Shown here one piece after another: positions 7,257-14,946 of a stretch of DNA of 23,873 nucleotides. The notes beneath the pieces were generated by a model. That model made no database searches, was not told the DNA's origin, and saw nothing but the letters and a program-made list of their open reading frames with translations. The translations under genes and the position numbers were made by a program. The DNA is from Enterobacteriaceae bacterium UBA5654 (GTDB taxonomy: Bacteria > Pseudomonadota > Gammaproteobacteria > Enterobacterales > Enterobacteriaceae), in assembly GCA_002421005.1 (NCBI GenBank), contig DIJC01000013.1:97268-121140 (forward strand), read 5' to 3'. Each line of letters opens with the position of its first letter. The first letter of the stretch is position 1.

Positions 7257-8032
7257 TGGCGCGCTTTATTGATACCCACTGCCATTTTGATTTTCCGCCC
7301 TTCACCGACGATGAAGCCGCCAGCCTGCAACGGGCGGCGCAGGTGGGCGTGGAGAGCATCCTCCTCCCGGCTACCGAGTCCGATAATTTTGCCCGCGTCA
7401 TTGCGCTGGCGGAACGGTTTGACGGCCTGTACGCCGCGCTCGGTCTGCATCCCATTGTCATTGAACGCCATACGCCAGCCTGTCTGGAAAAGCTGGAATC
7501 GCGGCTGGCGAAGCCCTCCGACAAACTGGTGGCGATAGGGGAAATTGGGCTGGATCTCTACCGCGACGATCCGCAGTTTGCCCGTCAGGAAGAGATGCTG
7601 GACGCGCAGCTGGCGCTGGCAAAGCGCTACGAGCTACCGGTGATCCTCCATTCGCGCCGCACTCACGATAAGCTGGCGATGCATCTGAAGCGCCAGAATT
7701 TACCACGCACCGGCGTTGTGCACGGTTTTGCTGGCAGTCTGCAACAGGCCCGGCGTTTTATTGCGCTGGGCTATAAAATCGGCGTGGGGGGAACCATTAC
7801 GTATCCGCGCGCCAGTAAAACCCGCGATGTGATGGCGCAACTGCCGCTGGCATCGCTGCTGCTGGAAACCGACGCCCCGGATATGCCGCTCAACGGTTAT
7901 CAGGGGCAGCCGAATCGCCCGGAGCGGGTGGCGCAGGTTTTTGCCACGCTGTGCGAACTGCGCCCGGAACCGGCGGAAGTCATTGCAGAAACGATCTACC
8001 AGAACACCCGTGCGCTGTTCGCCCGTCTATAA
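7256..8032 (+). CDS. yjjV: TatD-family metal-dependent hydrolase YjjV
   Basis: YjjV is a TIM-barrel metallohydrolase of the TatD family, whose members act as 3'-5' DNA exonucleases or deoxyribonucleases. Metal ligands are all present: His8 and His10 in DTHCHFD, Glu96 in GEIGLD, His132 in LHSRR, His156 in VHGF and Asp206 in ETDAP. At 258 aa it is one residue shorter than the E. coli protein. The ATG overlaps the yjjU stop (TAATG), which implies translational coupling. Its 3' end overlaps the convergent yjjW gene by 6 bases, leaving no room for a terminator between them. Confidence 0.93.
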   Translation: MARFIDTHCHFDFPPFTDDEAASLQRAAQVGVESILLPATESDNFARVIALAERFDGLYAALGLHPIVIERHTPACLEKLESRLAKPSDKLVAIGEIGLDLYRDDPQFARQEEMLDAQLALAKRYELPVILHSRRTHDKLAMHLKRQNLPRTGVVHGFAGSLQQARRFIALGYKIGVGGTITYPRASKTRDVMAQLPLASLLLETDAPDMPLNGYQGQPNRPERVAQVFATLCELRPEPAEVIAETIYQNTRALFARL

Positions 8033-8890
8033 ATACAGCGCCGGATAAATCAGATTATCCACTCCCCGCGCGCTGAGCGCATCGGCAAGACTGGCAATAT
8101 CCGCAGGCGTTGCGCTGCGCCAGCCTTTTGCCTCGCCGTATACGCCATGGGCGTGAAAAGCATTCAGTCTTACCGGCACCCTGCCCAGCGCGAGAATAAA
8201 CCCGGCCAGCGAATCGATATGCTCGACATAATCGCTGTGATCCGGGATGGTCAGCAGGCGCAGTTCCACCAGCTTACCGTGCTCTGCAAGCAGGCGGATG
8301 CTGTTTTTAATCAGCGTGTTATCGCGTCCCGTAAGCATAATATGACGCTCGCTGCTCCAGGCTTTCAGGTCGAGCATCGCCCCGTCGCATACCGGCAGCA
8401 GCTTCCGCCAGCCGGTTTCGCTAAGCATTCCGTTGCTGTCCACCAGGCAGGTCAGGTGCTGCAACTGCGGATCGGCTTTGATAGCGCTGAACAATTCCCG
8501 CAGAAACGGCAACTGGAGTGTGGCTTCGCCGCCGCTGACGGTAATGCCCTCAATAAACAGCGCAGCCTTACGTACCTGACTGATAACGTCGGCGACGCTT
8601 AAGATTTGTGCCATCGGCGTGGCCTGCTGAGGACATAAATGCAGGCAGGCATCGCACTGCTGGCAGGCGGAAGCGTCCCATATCACTTTACCCGCCGTCA
8701 GACTCAGCGCCTGATGCGGGCAGCGGGGAACGCATTCTCCGCAATAGTTACAACATCCTATAGTCCACGGATTGTGACAGTTCTTACAGCGCAGATTACA
8801 GCCCTGTAGAAACAGGGCCAGGCGGCTGCCAGGCCCGTCCACGCAGGAGAAGGGGATGATCTTACTGACTAAAGCGCATCTGCTGTTCAT
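8027..8890 (-). CDS. yjjW: Glycyl-radical enzyme activating protein YjjW
   Basis: YjjW is a radical-SAM activase of the PflA family, expected to cleave S-adenosylmethionine and abstract the glycyl hydrogen of its partner YjjI under anaerobic conditions. The radical-SAM cluster motif CNLRCKNC uses Cys31, Cys35 and Cys38. An inserted ferredoxin-like domain carries two more [4Fe-4S] motifs: Cys47/50/53/57 and Cys76/79/82/86. That architecture is shared with activases other than the short PflA. Length is 287 aa, as in E. coli. The ATG at 8888-8890 lies inside the end of yjjI (29-bp overlap), so the enzyme and its activase are co-translated. Confidence 0.94.
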   Translation of the reverse strand: MNSRCALVSKIIPFSCVDGPGSRLALFLQGCNLRCKNCHNPWTIGCCNYCGECVPRCPHQALSLTAGKVIWDASACQQCDACLHLCPQQATPMAQILSVADVISQVRKAALFIEGITVSGGEATLQLPFLRELFSAIKADPQLQHLTCLVDSNGMLSETGWRKLLPVCDGAMLDLKAWSSERHIMLTGRDNTLIKNSIRLLAEHGKLVELRLLTIPDHSDYVEHIDSLAGFILALGRVPVRLNAFHAHGVYGEAKGWRSATPADIASLADALSARGVDNLIYPALYL

Positions 8891-10400
8891 GGCTTATCAC
8901 GCGGGGTTGACGTTCCAGAATGCGCGTATTGCGCGCCGCTTCTTCTCCGAGCCAGGTGGTGTTGGTCCGCGAGCCTTCGGCACGGTATTTTTCCAGATCG
9001 GACAGCCGCACCATATAGCCCGTCACGCGCACCAGATCGTTACCGCACACGTTGGCGGTAAACTCGCGCATCCCCGCCTTAAATGCGCCGAGGCAAAGCT
9101 GCACCAGCGCCTGCGGATTGTTTTTAATGGTCCGATCGAGGGTCAGAATATCGCTGATCCCCGCAGAGTAATAAGCGTGATGTGGCGCGACGGCCTGCAA
9201 ATGGCTGATGGGATCGGGTTCATCGCCGTAGGACAGACGTGCGCCCGGCGTGGTGCCGGTATCGGAGCTGATCCCGGACTGGGCGTGCAGCAGCGCGCGG
9301 TTTTTCCAGCCGTAGCTGACCGGAGTATTTTCAACAAACGCCGCCAGCTGTGCGCTGATGCGGTAGCCCAGATTATTCGCCGCTTCATCTTTACCGTAGC
9401 GTTCTGCGTCGCACAGCAGATTCACCGCTTCCGCCAGCCCGTAAATGCCAAACATCGGCGCAAAGCGCCGGGGATCGATCAGCCCCTCTTTCACCAGAAA
9501 GCTGCTGTCGAAGAAATGTGACTGCGTATAGAGGAATTCACAGCGGGCATTGATAATCGCCATTTGCTGTTCACAGTAGTACGGCAGAATGCGCGAAAAG
9601 AAGTCTTCGACCGACTGGCTGCGCTCTGCGACCGCTTTCAGGTTTAGCCTGACCAGAGTACTGCCGCCGCCCGCCAGCGGCAGCGAGTTATAGCAACTGA
9701 CGACGCCGTACTGTCCATTTGTGAAAATTTTATCATTTTCTGGCCCGTTGGCGATGTGCGGCTTACTGCATTCACAAATATTCTGCGCCACCGTCAGCAG
9801 CAGATCGTCCGGGGTGATATGCGGATCGTAGATGAACGTCAGGTTGGGCGAAACCTGCTTTAACTGGGCATCTGCGCGCAGAATGGCGCGTGTCACCGGG
9901 GTATCTGCCGGGCCAATATTAGCATGGACAAACGCATCCGGCAGGGTGCGATCGAGGTAGCGCCAGAAACGTTTTATTCGAATGTCGATCTGTTCCTGTG
10001 TTAGAATTCTAACATATGGCTGTAACAGCGTATCAAGCTGACCCAGGTAGACCGGCATGGAGGTCACCGAGGGAACGTGATGATAAAGAATAGTCAGCAG
10101 GGAGAGCGCATCGTCCAGATCCTGCGCGCCTTCCAGCTCCAGCCATTCGGAACCGTTGGCAAGAAACCGGGCGTAATCCGGCAGGACGTAACGCGGCTTA
10201 TACGGCGCGTGGCCCTCGAACATATCGCAGATCACACCCTCGTCCAGCGCGCGCTGTGCTTCGGCGGGAAGCCCCGGGGCTGGCAGGGCGTTTTCCGCTT
10301 CCAGCGCCAGAAAATGGCGTTTTTGTTCCGGGCTGAGCTGGGAGCTGGTCACAATTTGCTGGCAACGTTGTTGCAGCGTGGTCTCGCATGAGGTGGGCAT
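8862..10400 (-). CDS. yjjI: Glycyl-radical enzyme family protein YjjI (DUF3029)
   Basis: YjjI is a 512-aa member of the pyruvate formate-lyase-like glycyl-radical superfamily; E. coli has 516 aa. The C-terminal radical loop is RVTGYMVRL with Gly461 as the expected radical site. Cys236 in VSCYNSLPLAGGG is a plausible thiyl residue, by inference only. I know no firmly established reaction for this family. The gene is followed by its activase yjjW with a 29-bp overlap. The coding sequence carries DeoR operator-like palindromes at 9720-9735 and 9999-10014, so DNA control of the divergent deo operon is embedded in these codons. The ATG at 10398-10400 matches the E. coli start (MPTSCETTLQQRCQQ). 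Confidence 0.92.
   Translation of the reverse strand: MPTSCETTLQQRCQQIVTSSQLSPEQKRHFLALEAENALPAPGLPAEAQRALDEGVICDMFEGHAPYKPRYVLPDYARFLANGSEWLELEGAQDLDDALSLLTILYHHVPSVTSMPVYLGQLDTLLQPYVRILTQEQIDIRIKRFWRYLDRTLPDAFVHANIGPADTPVTRAILRADAQLKQVSPNLTFIYDPHITPDDLLLTVAQNICECSKPHIANGPENDKIFTNGQYGVVSCYNSLPLAGGGSTLVRLNLKAVAERSQSVEDFFSRILPYYCEQQMAIINARCEFLYTQSHFFDSSFLVKEGLIDPRRFAPMFGIYGLAEAVNLLCDAERYGKDEAANNLGYRISAQLAAFVENTPVSYGWKNRALLHAQSGISSDTGTTPGARLSYGDEPDPISHLQAVAPHHAYYSAGISDILTLDRTIKNNPQALVQLCLGAFKAGMREFTANVCGNDLVRVTGYMVRLSDLEKYRAEGSRTNTTWLGEEAARNTRILERQPRVISHEQQMRFSQ
9720..9735. promoter_or_regulatory. Putative upstream DeoR operator OE
   Basis: TGTGAAAATTTTATCA matches the DeoR consensus palindrome at 12 of 16 positions. 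Its centre is 279 bp upstream of the centre of O1. The remembered E. coli value for the auxiliary operator OE is about 278 bp, so both sequence and spacing support the call. It lies within yjjI. Confidence 0.7.
9999..10014 (+). promoter_or_regulatory. DeoR operator O1 at deoP1
   Basis: TGTTAGAATTCTAACA is a perfect 16-bp palindrome identical to the known DeoR operator. TAGAAT (10002-10007) inside it is the likely -10 of the distal promoter deoP1; the -35 is weak. Repressor on this site blocks polymerase and loops to the other operators. The site lies inside yjjI, so deoP1 transcripts cross about 390 bp of yjjI in antisense before reaching the deo leader. Confidence 0.88.
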
Positions 10401-10433
10401 CGACGGGTCCTTATTATGCCGAACAGATGCTCT

Positions 10434-10474
10434 ATTCTAAGAAGATAACCTGGGACACTTTTGATCCTGATGCC
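10434..10474 (-). promoter_or_regulatory. Candidate yjjI promoter with FNR-like site
   Basis: On the minus strand TAGAAT (10434-10439) is a good -10 about 34 bp upstream of the yjjI ATG. No clear -35 is present. Instead, a sequence related to the FNR box (TTGAT, four bases, ATGCC at 10461-10474, one good half-site) is centred about 41 bp upstream of the predicted start. That is the position used by FNR at class II anaerobic promoters. Anaerobic induction would suit an oxygen-sensitive glycyl-radical enzyme. The second half-site is poor, so this is tentative. Confidence 0.4.
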
Positions 10475-10501
10475 CCGATAAGGAGAAAGCGCCCATCGAA
10501 G

Positions 10502-10603
10502 TTTGAGCCAGATCTCATTACAGTAATGCAATCTTGCATGAAGTTTTCATTAACTGTGATGTATGTCGATATGTGATGGCGAGTAAATGTTAGAATAGTA
10601 ACA
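10502..10603 (+). promoter_or_regulatory. deoP2 promoter: CRP, CytR and DeoR O2 sites
   Basis: This segment matches the E. coli deoP2 layout. A distal CRP site is at 10502-10522. A CytR-type inverted repeat ATGCAATCTTGCAT is at 10526-10539. A proximal CRP site starts with TGTGA at 10555. The DeoR operator O2 TGTTAGAATAGTAACA is at 10588-10603 and contains the -10 TAGAAT (10591-10596). Transcription should start near 10603, about 47 nt before deoC. O1 and O2 centres are 589 bp apart, against roughly 599 in E. coli. The CytR repeat looks more symmetrical than the E. coli one I remember. Confidence 0.85.
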
Positions 10604-10649
10604 GACTCGCAAGGTTAAAATTTAACTGGCGATACGCCTGGAGAGTGTT

Positions 10650-11429
10650 ATGACTGATTTAAAAGCAAGTAGCCTGCGCGCGCTGAAGCTGATGGACCTC
10701 ACCACCCTGAATGACGATGACACCGACGAAAAAGTCATTGCTCTGTGCCAACAGGCAAAGACCCCGGTCGGCAACACCGCTGCTGTATGCATCTATCCGC
10801 GTTTCATCCCGATTGCGCGTAAAACCTTAAAAGCGCAGGGTACGCCAGACGTGCGCATTGCGACCGTCACCAACTTCCCGCACGGCAACGACGACATCAA
10901 CATTGCGCTGGCAGAAACCCGTGCGGCCATCGCCTACGGTGCTGACGAAGTTGACGTGGTATTCCCGTACCGTGCGCTGATTGCCGGTAACGAAGAGGTC
11001 GGTTTTGAACTGGTGAAAGCCTGTAAAGAAGCCTGCGCAGCGGCGGACGTACTGCTGAAAGTCATTATCGAAACCGGCGAACTGAAAGAAGAAGCGCTGA
11101 TCCGCAAAGCGTCTGAAATCTCGATCAAGGCAGGCGCTGATTTTATCAAAACGTCGACCGGTAAAGTGCCGGTGAACGCCACGCCGGAAAGCGCACGCAT
11201 TATGCTTGAAGTGATCCGCGATATGGGCGTCGAAAAAACCGTTGGTTTCAAACCGGCGGGCGGCGTGCGCAGCGCGGAAGACGCGCAGAAATTCCTCGCT
11301 ATCGCCGATGAACTGTTTGGTGCTGACTGGGCGGACGCCCGCCACTACCGCTTCGGCGCATCCAGCCTGCTGGCGAGCCTGCTGAAAGCGCTTGGCCACG
11401 GCGACGGCAAAAGCGCCAGCAGCTACTAA
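10650..11429 (+). CDS. deoC: Deoxyribose-phosphate aldolase
   Basis: DeoC splits 2-deoxy-D-ribose 5-phosphate into acetaldehyde and glyceraldehyde 3-phosphate, the last step of deoxynucleoside catabolism. It is a class I (Schiff-base) aldolase. Lys167 is the Schiff-base lysine, and Asp102 and Lys201 form the proton relay; all are at the E. coli numbering. Length is 259 aa, as in E. coli. The ATG at 10650 follows GGAG with a normal spacer. It is the first gene of deoCABD, behind deoP1 and deoP2. A 25-nt palindrome follows it before deoA. Confidence 0.98.
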   Translation: MTDLKASSLRALKLMDLTTLNDDDTDEKVIALCQQAKTPVGNTAAVCIYPRFIPIARKTLKAQGTPDVRIATVTNFPHGNDDINIALAETRAAIAYGADEVDVVFPYRALIAGNEEVGFELVKACKEACAAADVLLKVIIETGELKEEALIRKASEISIKAGADFIKTSTGKVPVNATPESARIMLEVIRDMGVEKTVGFKPAGGVRSAEDAQKFLAIADELFGADWADARHYRFGASSLLASLLKALGHGDGKSASSY

Positions 11430-11439
11430 CGTCTGATTT

Positions 11440-11464
11440 GCCGGGAGGCGACTGCCTGCCCGGC
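11440..11464 (+). repeat. REP-like palindrome between deoC and deoA
   Basis: A 25-nt imperfect palindrome starts GCCGGGAGGC and ends GCCTGCCCGGC, giving a 10-bp stem with one bulged G at 11458. It shares its ends and total length with the element between deoB and deoD (14089-14113). It may stabilise the upstream mRNA or tune relative expression. Confidence 0.55.
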
Positions 11465-11483
11465 CCACATCCGGGAGGTTATC

Positions 11484-12806
11484 TTGTTCCTCGCACAAGA
11501 AATTATTCGTAAAAAACGTGATGGTCATGCATTAAGCGACGAAGAAATTCGCTTTTTTATCAACGGTATTCGCGATAATACCGTTTCTGAAGGGCAAATC
11601 GCTGCGCTGGCGATGACCATCTTTTTCCACGATATGGCGATTGAAGAGCGCGTTTCGCTGACGATGGCGATGCGCGATTCCGGCAGCGTGCTTGACTGGA
11701 AGAGCCTGCATCTTAACGGCCCGATTGTGGATAAACACTCCACCGGCGGCGTCGGCGACGTGACCTCGCTCATGCTGGGGCCGATGGTCGCCGCCTGCGG
11801 TGGCTACATTCCGATGATTTCCGGGCGCGGCCTCGGTCACACCGGCGGCACGCTCGACAAACTGGAAGCCATTCCCGGTTTTGATATTTTCCCCGATGAC
11901 GCTCGCTTTCGCGAAATTATTAAAGACGTCGGCGTGGCAATTATCGGCCAAACCAGTTCGCTGGCTCCGGCGGATAAACGCTTCTATGCAACCCGCGATA
12001 TTACTGCGACCGTGGATTCGATCCCACTGATCACCGCCTCGATCCTCGCCAAAAAACTGGCGGAAGGGCTGGATGCGCTGGTGATGGACGTCAAAGTCGG
12101 CAGCGGCGCGTTTATGCCAACCTATGAGCTTTCTGCGGCACTGGCGGAAGCGATTGTTGGCGTAGCCAATGGCGCAGGCGTGCGCACGACCGCGCTGCTG
12201 ACCGATATGAACCAGGTGCTGGCCTCCAGCGCCGGTAACGCGGTGGAAGTCCGTGAAGCGGTGCAGTTCCTGACCGGCGAATATCGCAACCCGCGCCTGC
12301 TGGACGTCACAATGGCGCTGTGCGTTGAAATGCTGATTTCCGGCCGACTGGCGAAAGATGACGCCGACGCGCGCGCGCAGCTGCAAGCGGTGCTCGATAA
12401 CGGCAAAGCGGCGGAGATTTTTGGTCGCATGGTGGCAGCACAAAAAGGCCCAACCGATTTCGTTGAAAATTACGATAAATACCTGCCGTCCGCGATGCTG
12501 AGTAAAGCGGTGTATGCCGATACCGAAGGTTTCATTTCGCAGATGGACACCCGCGCGCTGGGTATGGCAGTGGTTTCAATGGGCGGCGGTCGCCGTCAGG
12601 CTTCCGATACCATTGACTACAGCGTTGGTTTTACGGATATGGTGCGTCTGGGCGACAGCGTGGACGGTCAGCGTCCGCTGGCGGTGATCCACGCGAAAGA
12701 CGAAGCCAGCTGGCAGGACGCTGCAAAAGCGGTCAAAGCGGCAATTATCCTTGACGAAAAAGCGCCGGAAAAAACGCCAGTGGTCTATCGTCGTATCACT
12801 GAGTAG
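11484..12806 (+). CDS. deoA: Thymidine phosphorylase
   Basis: DeoA phosphorolyses thymidine (and deoxyuridine) to the free base and 2-deoxyribose 1-phosphate. The thymidine/pyrimidine phosphorylase signature SGRGLGHTGGTLDKLE is at residues 113-128, and the phosphate-binding KHSTGG at 84-89. The start is TTG at 11484, close behind a strong GGGAGGT (11473-11479). It gives 440 aa beginning MFLAQEIIRKK, the same length and rare start codon as E. coli. The protein is near-identical to E. coli. Its product is passed to DeoB and then DeoC. Confidence 0.97.
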   Translation: MFLAQEIIRKKRDGHALSDEEIRFFINGIRDNTVSEGQIAALAMTIFFHDMAIEERVSLTMAMRDSGSVLDWKSLHLNGPIVDKHSTGGVGDVTSLMLGPMVAACGGYIPMISGRGLGHTGGTLDKLEAIPGFDIFPDDARFREIIKDVGVAIIGQTSSLAPADKRFYATRDITATVDSIPLITASILAKKLAEGLDALVMDVKVGSGAFMPTYELSAALAEAIVGVANGAGVRTTALLTDMNQVLASSAGNAVEVREAVQFLTGEYRNPRLLDVTMALCVEMLISGRLAKDDADARAQLQAVLDNGKAAEIFGRMVAAQKGPTDFVENYDKYLPSAMLSKAVYADTEGFISQMDTRALGMAVVSMGGGRRQASDTIDYSVGFTDMVRLGDSVDGQRPLAVIHAKDEASWQDAAKAVKAAIILDEKAPEKTPVVYRRITE

Positions 12807-12858
12807 CGGTATACTGATCTGATCGCTTTTTTGCAGCGCATGATATATGGAGAACAAG

Positions 12859-14082
12859 ATGAAACGTGCATTTATTATGGTGCTGGACTCCTTTGGTATT
12901 GGTGCCACGGAAGACGCCGATCGCTTCGGCGATACCGGTGCCGACACCCTGGGCCACATTGCTGAAGCCTGCGCAAAGGGCGAAGCTGACCACGGTCGCA
13001 AAGGCCCGCTGAATCTGCCTAACCTGACGCGTCTCGGTCTGGCGAAAGCCCACGAAGGCTCTACCGGTACTATCCCGGCAGGCATGGACGGAAATGCTGA
13101 AGTCATCGGCGCATACGCATGGGCGCATGAACTTTCTTCCGGTAAAGATACCCCGTCAGGCCACTGGGAAATCGCGGGTGTGCCGGTACTGTTCGACTGG
13201 GGCTACTTCAGCGACCACGAAAACAGCTTCCCGCAGGCGCTGCTCGACAAACTGGTTGAGCGTGCGAACCTGCCGGGCTACCTCGGCAACTGCCACTCTT
13301 CCGGCACGGTGATCCTCGACGAGCTGGGCGAAGAGCACATGAAAACCGGCAAGCCGATTTTCTATACCTCTGCGGACTCCGTGTTCCAGATTGCCTGTCA
13401 TGAAGAGACTTACGGTCTCGATAAACTCTACGAGCTGTGTGAAATCGCGCGTGAAGAACTGACCGAAGGCGGCTACAACATTGGTCGCGTTATCGCACGT
13501 CCGTTTGTCGGCGACAAGCCGGGCAACTTCCAGCGCACCGGGAACCGTCACGATCTGGCGGTAGAGCCACCGGCGCCAACCATCCTGAAAAAACTGGTGG
13601 AAGAGAAGGCGGGCGAAGTGGTTTCGGTAGGTAAAATTGCGGATATCTACGCGCACGTCGGCATCACTAAAAAAGTGAAGGCTACCGGGCTGGACGCGCT
13701 GTTTGACGCCACCGTCAAAGAGATGAAAGCGGCGGGCGATAACACTATTGTCTTCACCAACTTTGTTGATTTTGACTCCTCCTGGGGCCACCGTCGCGAC
13801 GTCGCGGGTTACGCTGCCGGTCTGGAACTGTTCGACCGCCGCCTGCCGGAACTGATGGAACTGGTGGGCGAGGATGATATTCTGATCCTGACCGCCGACC
13901 ACGGCTGCGATCCGACCTGGCAGGGCACCGATCACACCCGTGAACATATTCCGGTGCTGGTCTATGGCCCGAAAGTCAAACCCGGCTCGCTGGGTCATCG
14001 TGAGACCTTTGCTGATATCGGCCAGACGCTGGCGGCTTATTTCGGCACTTCCGATATGGAATATGGCAAAGCCATGTTCTGA
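12859..14082 (+). CDS. deoB: Phosphopentomutase
   Basis: DeoB interconverts (deoxy)ribose 1-phosphate and 5-phosphate, linking the phosphorylases DeoA and DeoD to the aldolase DeoC. It belongs to the alkaline phosphatase superfamily with two Mn ions. Asp10 in VLDSFG and the TADHGCDPTW segment supply metal ligands, and the probable phospho-threonine is Thr98 in KDTPSGHWE. I chose the ATG at 12859, 6 nt after GGAG, giving 407 aa as in E. coli. An in-frame ATG at 12847 has no comparable ribosome site. A REP-like palindrome separates it from deoD. Confidence 0.97.
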   Translation: MKRAFIMVLDSFGIGATEDADRFGDTGADTLGHIAEACAKGEADHGRKGPLNLPNLTRLGLAKAHEGSTGTIPAGMDGNAEVIGAYAWAHELSSGKDTPSGHWEIAGVPVLFDWGYFSDHENSFPQALLDKLVERANLPGYLGNCHSSGTVILDELGEEHMKTGKPIFYTSADSVFQIACHEETYGLDKLYELCEIAREELTEGGYNIGRVIARPFVGDKPGNFQRTGNRHDLAVEPPAPTILKKLVEEKAGEVVSVGKIADIYAHVGITKKVKATGLDALFDATVKEMKAAGDNTIVFTNFVDFDSSWGHRRDVAGYAAGLELFDRRLPELMELVGEDDILILTADHGCDPTWQGTDHTREHIPVLVYGPKVKPGSLGHRETFADIGQTLAAYFGTSDMEYGKAMF

Positions 14083-14088
14083 AAACTG

Positions 14089-14113
14089 GCCGGGTGGCAC
14101 GGCGCTGCCCGGC
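14089..14113 (+). repeat. REP-like palindrome between deoB and deoD
   Basis: A 25-nt element starts GCCGGGTGGC and ends CTGCCCGGC, with a 6-bp outer stem. It lies 7 nt past the deoB stop and about 30 nt before deoD. It agrees with the deoC-deoA element at 18 of 25 positions, all of the outer ones, so the two look like copies of one repeat family. Confidence 0.55.
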
Positions 14114-14142
14114 GCAACAATCAAGAAAAAAGGGAACGAGAG

Positions 14143-14862
14143 ATGGCTACCCCACATATTAATGCAGAAATGGGCGATTTCGCGGACGTCGTGCTGATGC
14201 CGGGCGACCCGCTGCGCGCAAAGCACATTGCTGAAACCTTCCTTGAAGACGTGCGTGAAGTTAACAACGTGCGCGGGATGCTGGGCTACACCGGCACCTA
14301 TAAAGGCCGCAAAATTTCCGTGATGGGTCACGGCATGGGTATCCCATCCTGCTCCATTTACACCAAAGAGCTGATCACCGACTTCGGCGTGAAAAAGATC
14401 ATCCGCGTTGGCTCCTGCGGCGCGGTGCGTGCGGACGTCAAACTGCGTGACGTGGTGATTGGCATGGGCGCATGTACCGATTCCAAAGTGAACCGCCTGC
14501 GTTTTAAAGATCATGACTTCGCGGCAATTGCCGACTTTGGCATGGTGCGCAACGCGGTAGACGCGGCAAAAGCGCTGGGCGTGGATGCGCGCGTAGGCAA
14601 CATTTTCTCCGCCGACCTGTTTTACACCCCGGACCCGACTATGTTCGACGTGATGGAAAAATACGGCATCCTCGGCGTGGAAATGGAAGCCGCAGGGATC
14701 TACGGCGTGGCGGCAGAGTTTGGGGCGAAAGCGCTGACTATCTGCACCGTCTCCGACCATATCCGCACCCACGAGCAGACTACGGCGGCTGAACGTCAGA
14801 CCACGTTTAACGACATGATCAAAATCGCGCTGGAATCTGTGCTGCTGGGCGACCAGGAATAA
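14143..14862 (+). CDS. deoD: Purine nucleoside phosphorylase (DeoD type)
   Basis: DeoD phosphorolyses purine (deoxy)nucleosides, including adenosine, to base and (deoxy)ribose 1-phosphate; the E. coli enzyme is a homohexamer. Length is 239 aa, as in E. coli. The catalytic pair known as Asp204 and Arg217 (numbered without Met) is present as Asp205 in VSDH and Arg218 in AAERQ. The ribose-binding VEMEAAG is at 179-185 and the phosphate loop GDPLRAKH at 21-28. The ATG at 14143 follows an AGGGA ribosome site. It is the last gene of the operon, with a strong terminator after it. Confidence 0.97.
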   Translation: MATPHINAEMGDFADVVLMPGDPLRAKHIAETFLEDVREVNNVRGMLGYTGTYKGRKISVMGHGMGIPSCSIYTKELITDFGVKKIIRVGSCGAVRADVKLRDVVIGMGACTDSKVNRLRFKDHDFAAIADFGMVRNAVDAAKALGVDARVGNIFSADLFYTPDPTMFDVMEKYGILGVEMEAAGIYGVAAEFGAKALTICTVSDHIRTHEQTTAAERQTTFNDMIKIALESVLLGDQE

Positions 14863-14871
14863 TACTTTTCG

Positions 14872-14895
14872 AAAGGGACCGCCCGGTCCCTTTTT
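14872..14895 (+). terminator. Rho-independent terminator of the deo operon
   Basis: A 9-bp stem AAAGGGACC (14872-14880) pairs with GGTCCCTTT across the loop GCCC and ends in five T's (14891-14895). It lies 10 nt past the deoD stop. Confidence 0.92.
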
Positions 14896-14946
14896 ACTGT
14901 GAATCTATTCATTTTTACGCTTATTAAAATAAAAAACCTTCGCTTT

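Noticed and set aside
11532..12443. 303-codon open frame on the minus strand
   Set aside because: It is a shadow of deoA with composition set by the opposite strand.
13156..14772. 538-codon open frame on the minus strand
   Set aside because: It lies opposite deoB and deoD, crosses their intergenic gap and terminator-side features, and encodes a His/Arg/Phe-rich sequence typical of antisense shadows of GC-rich genes.
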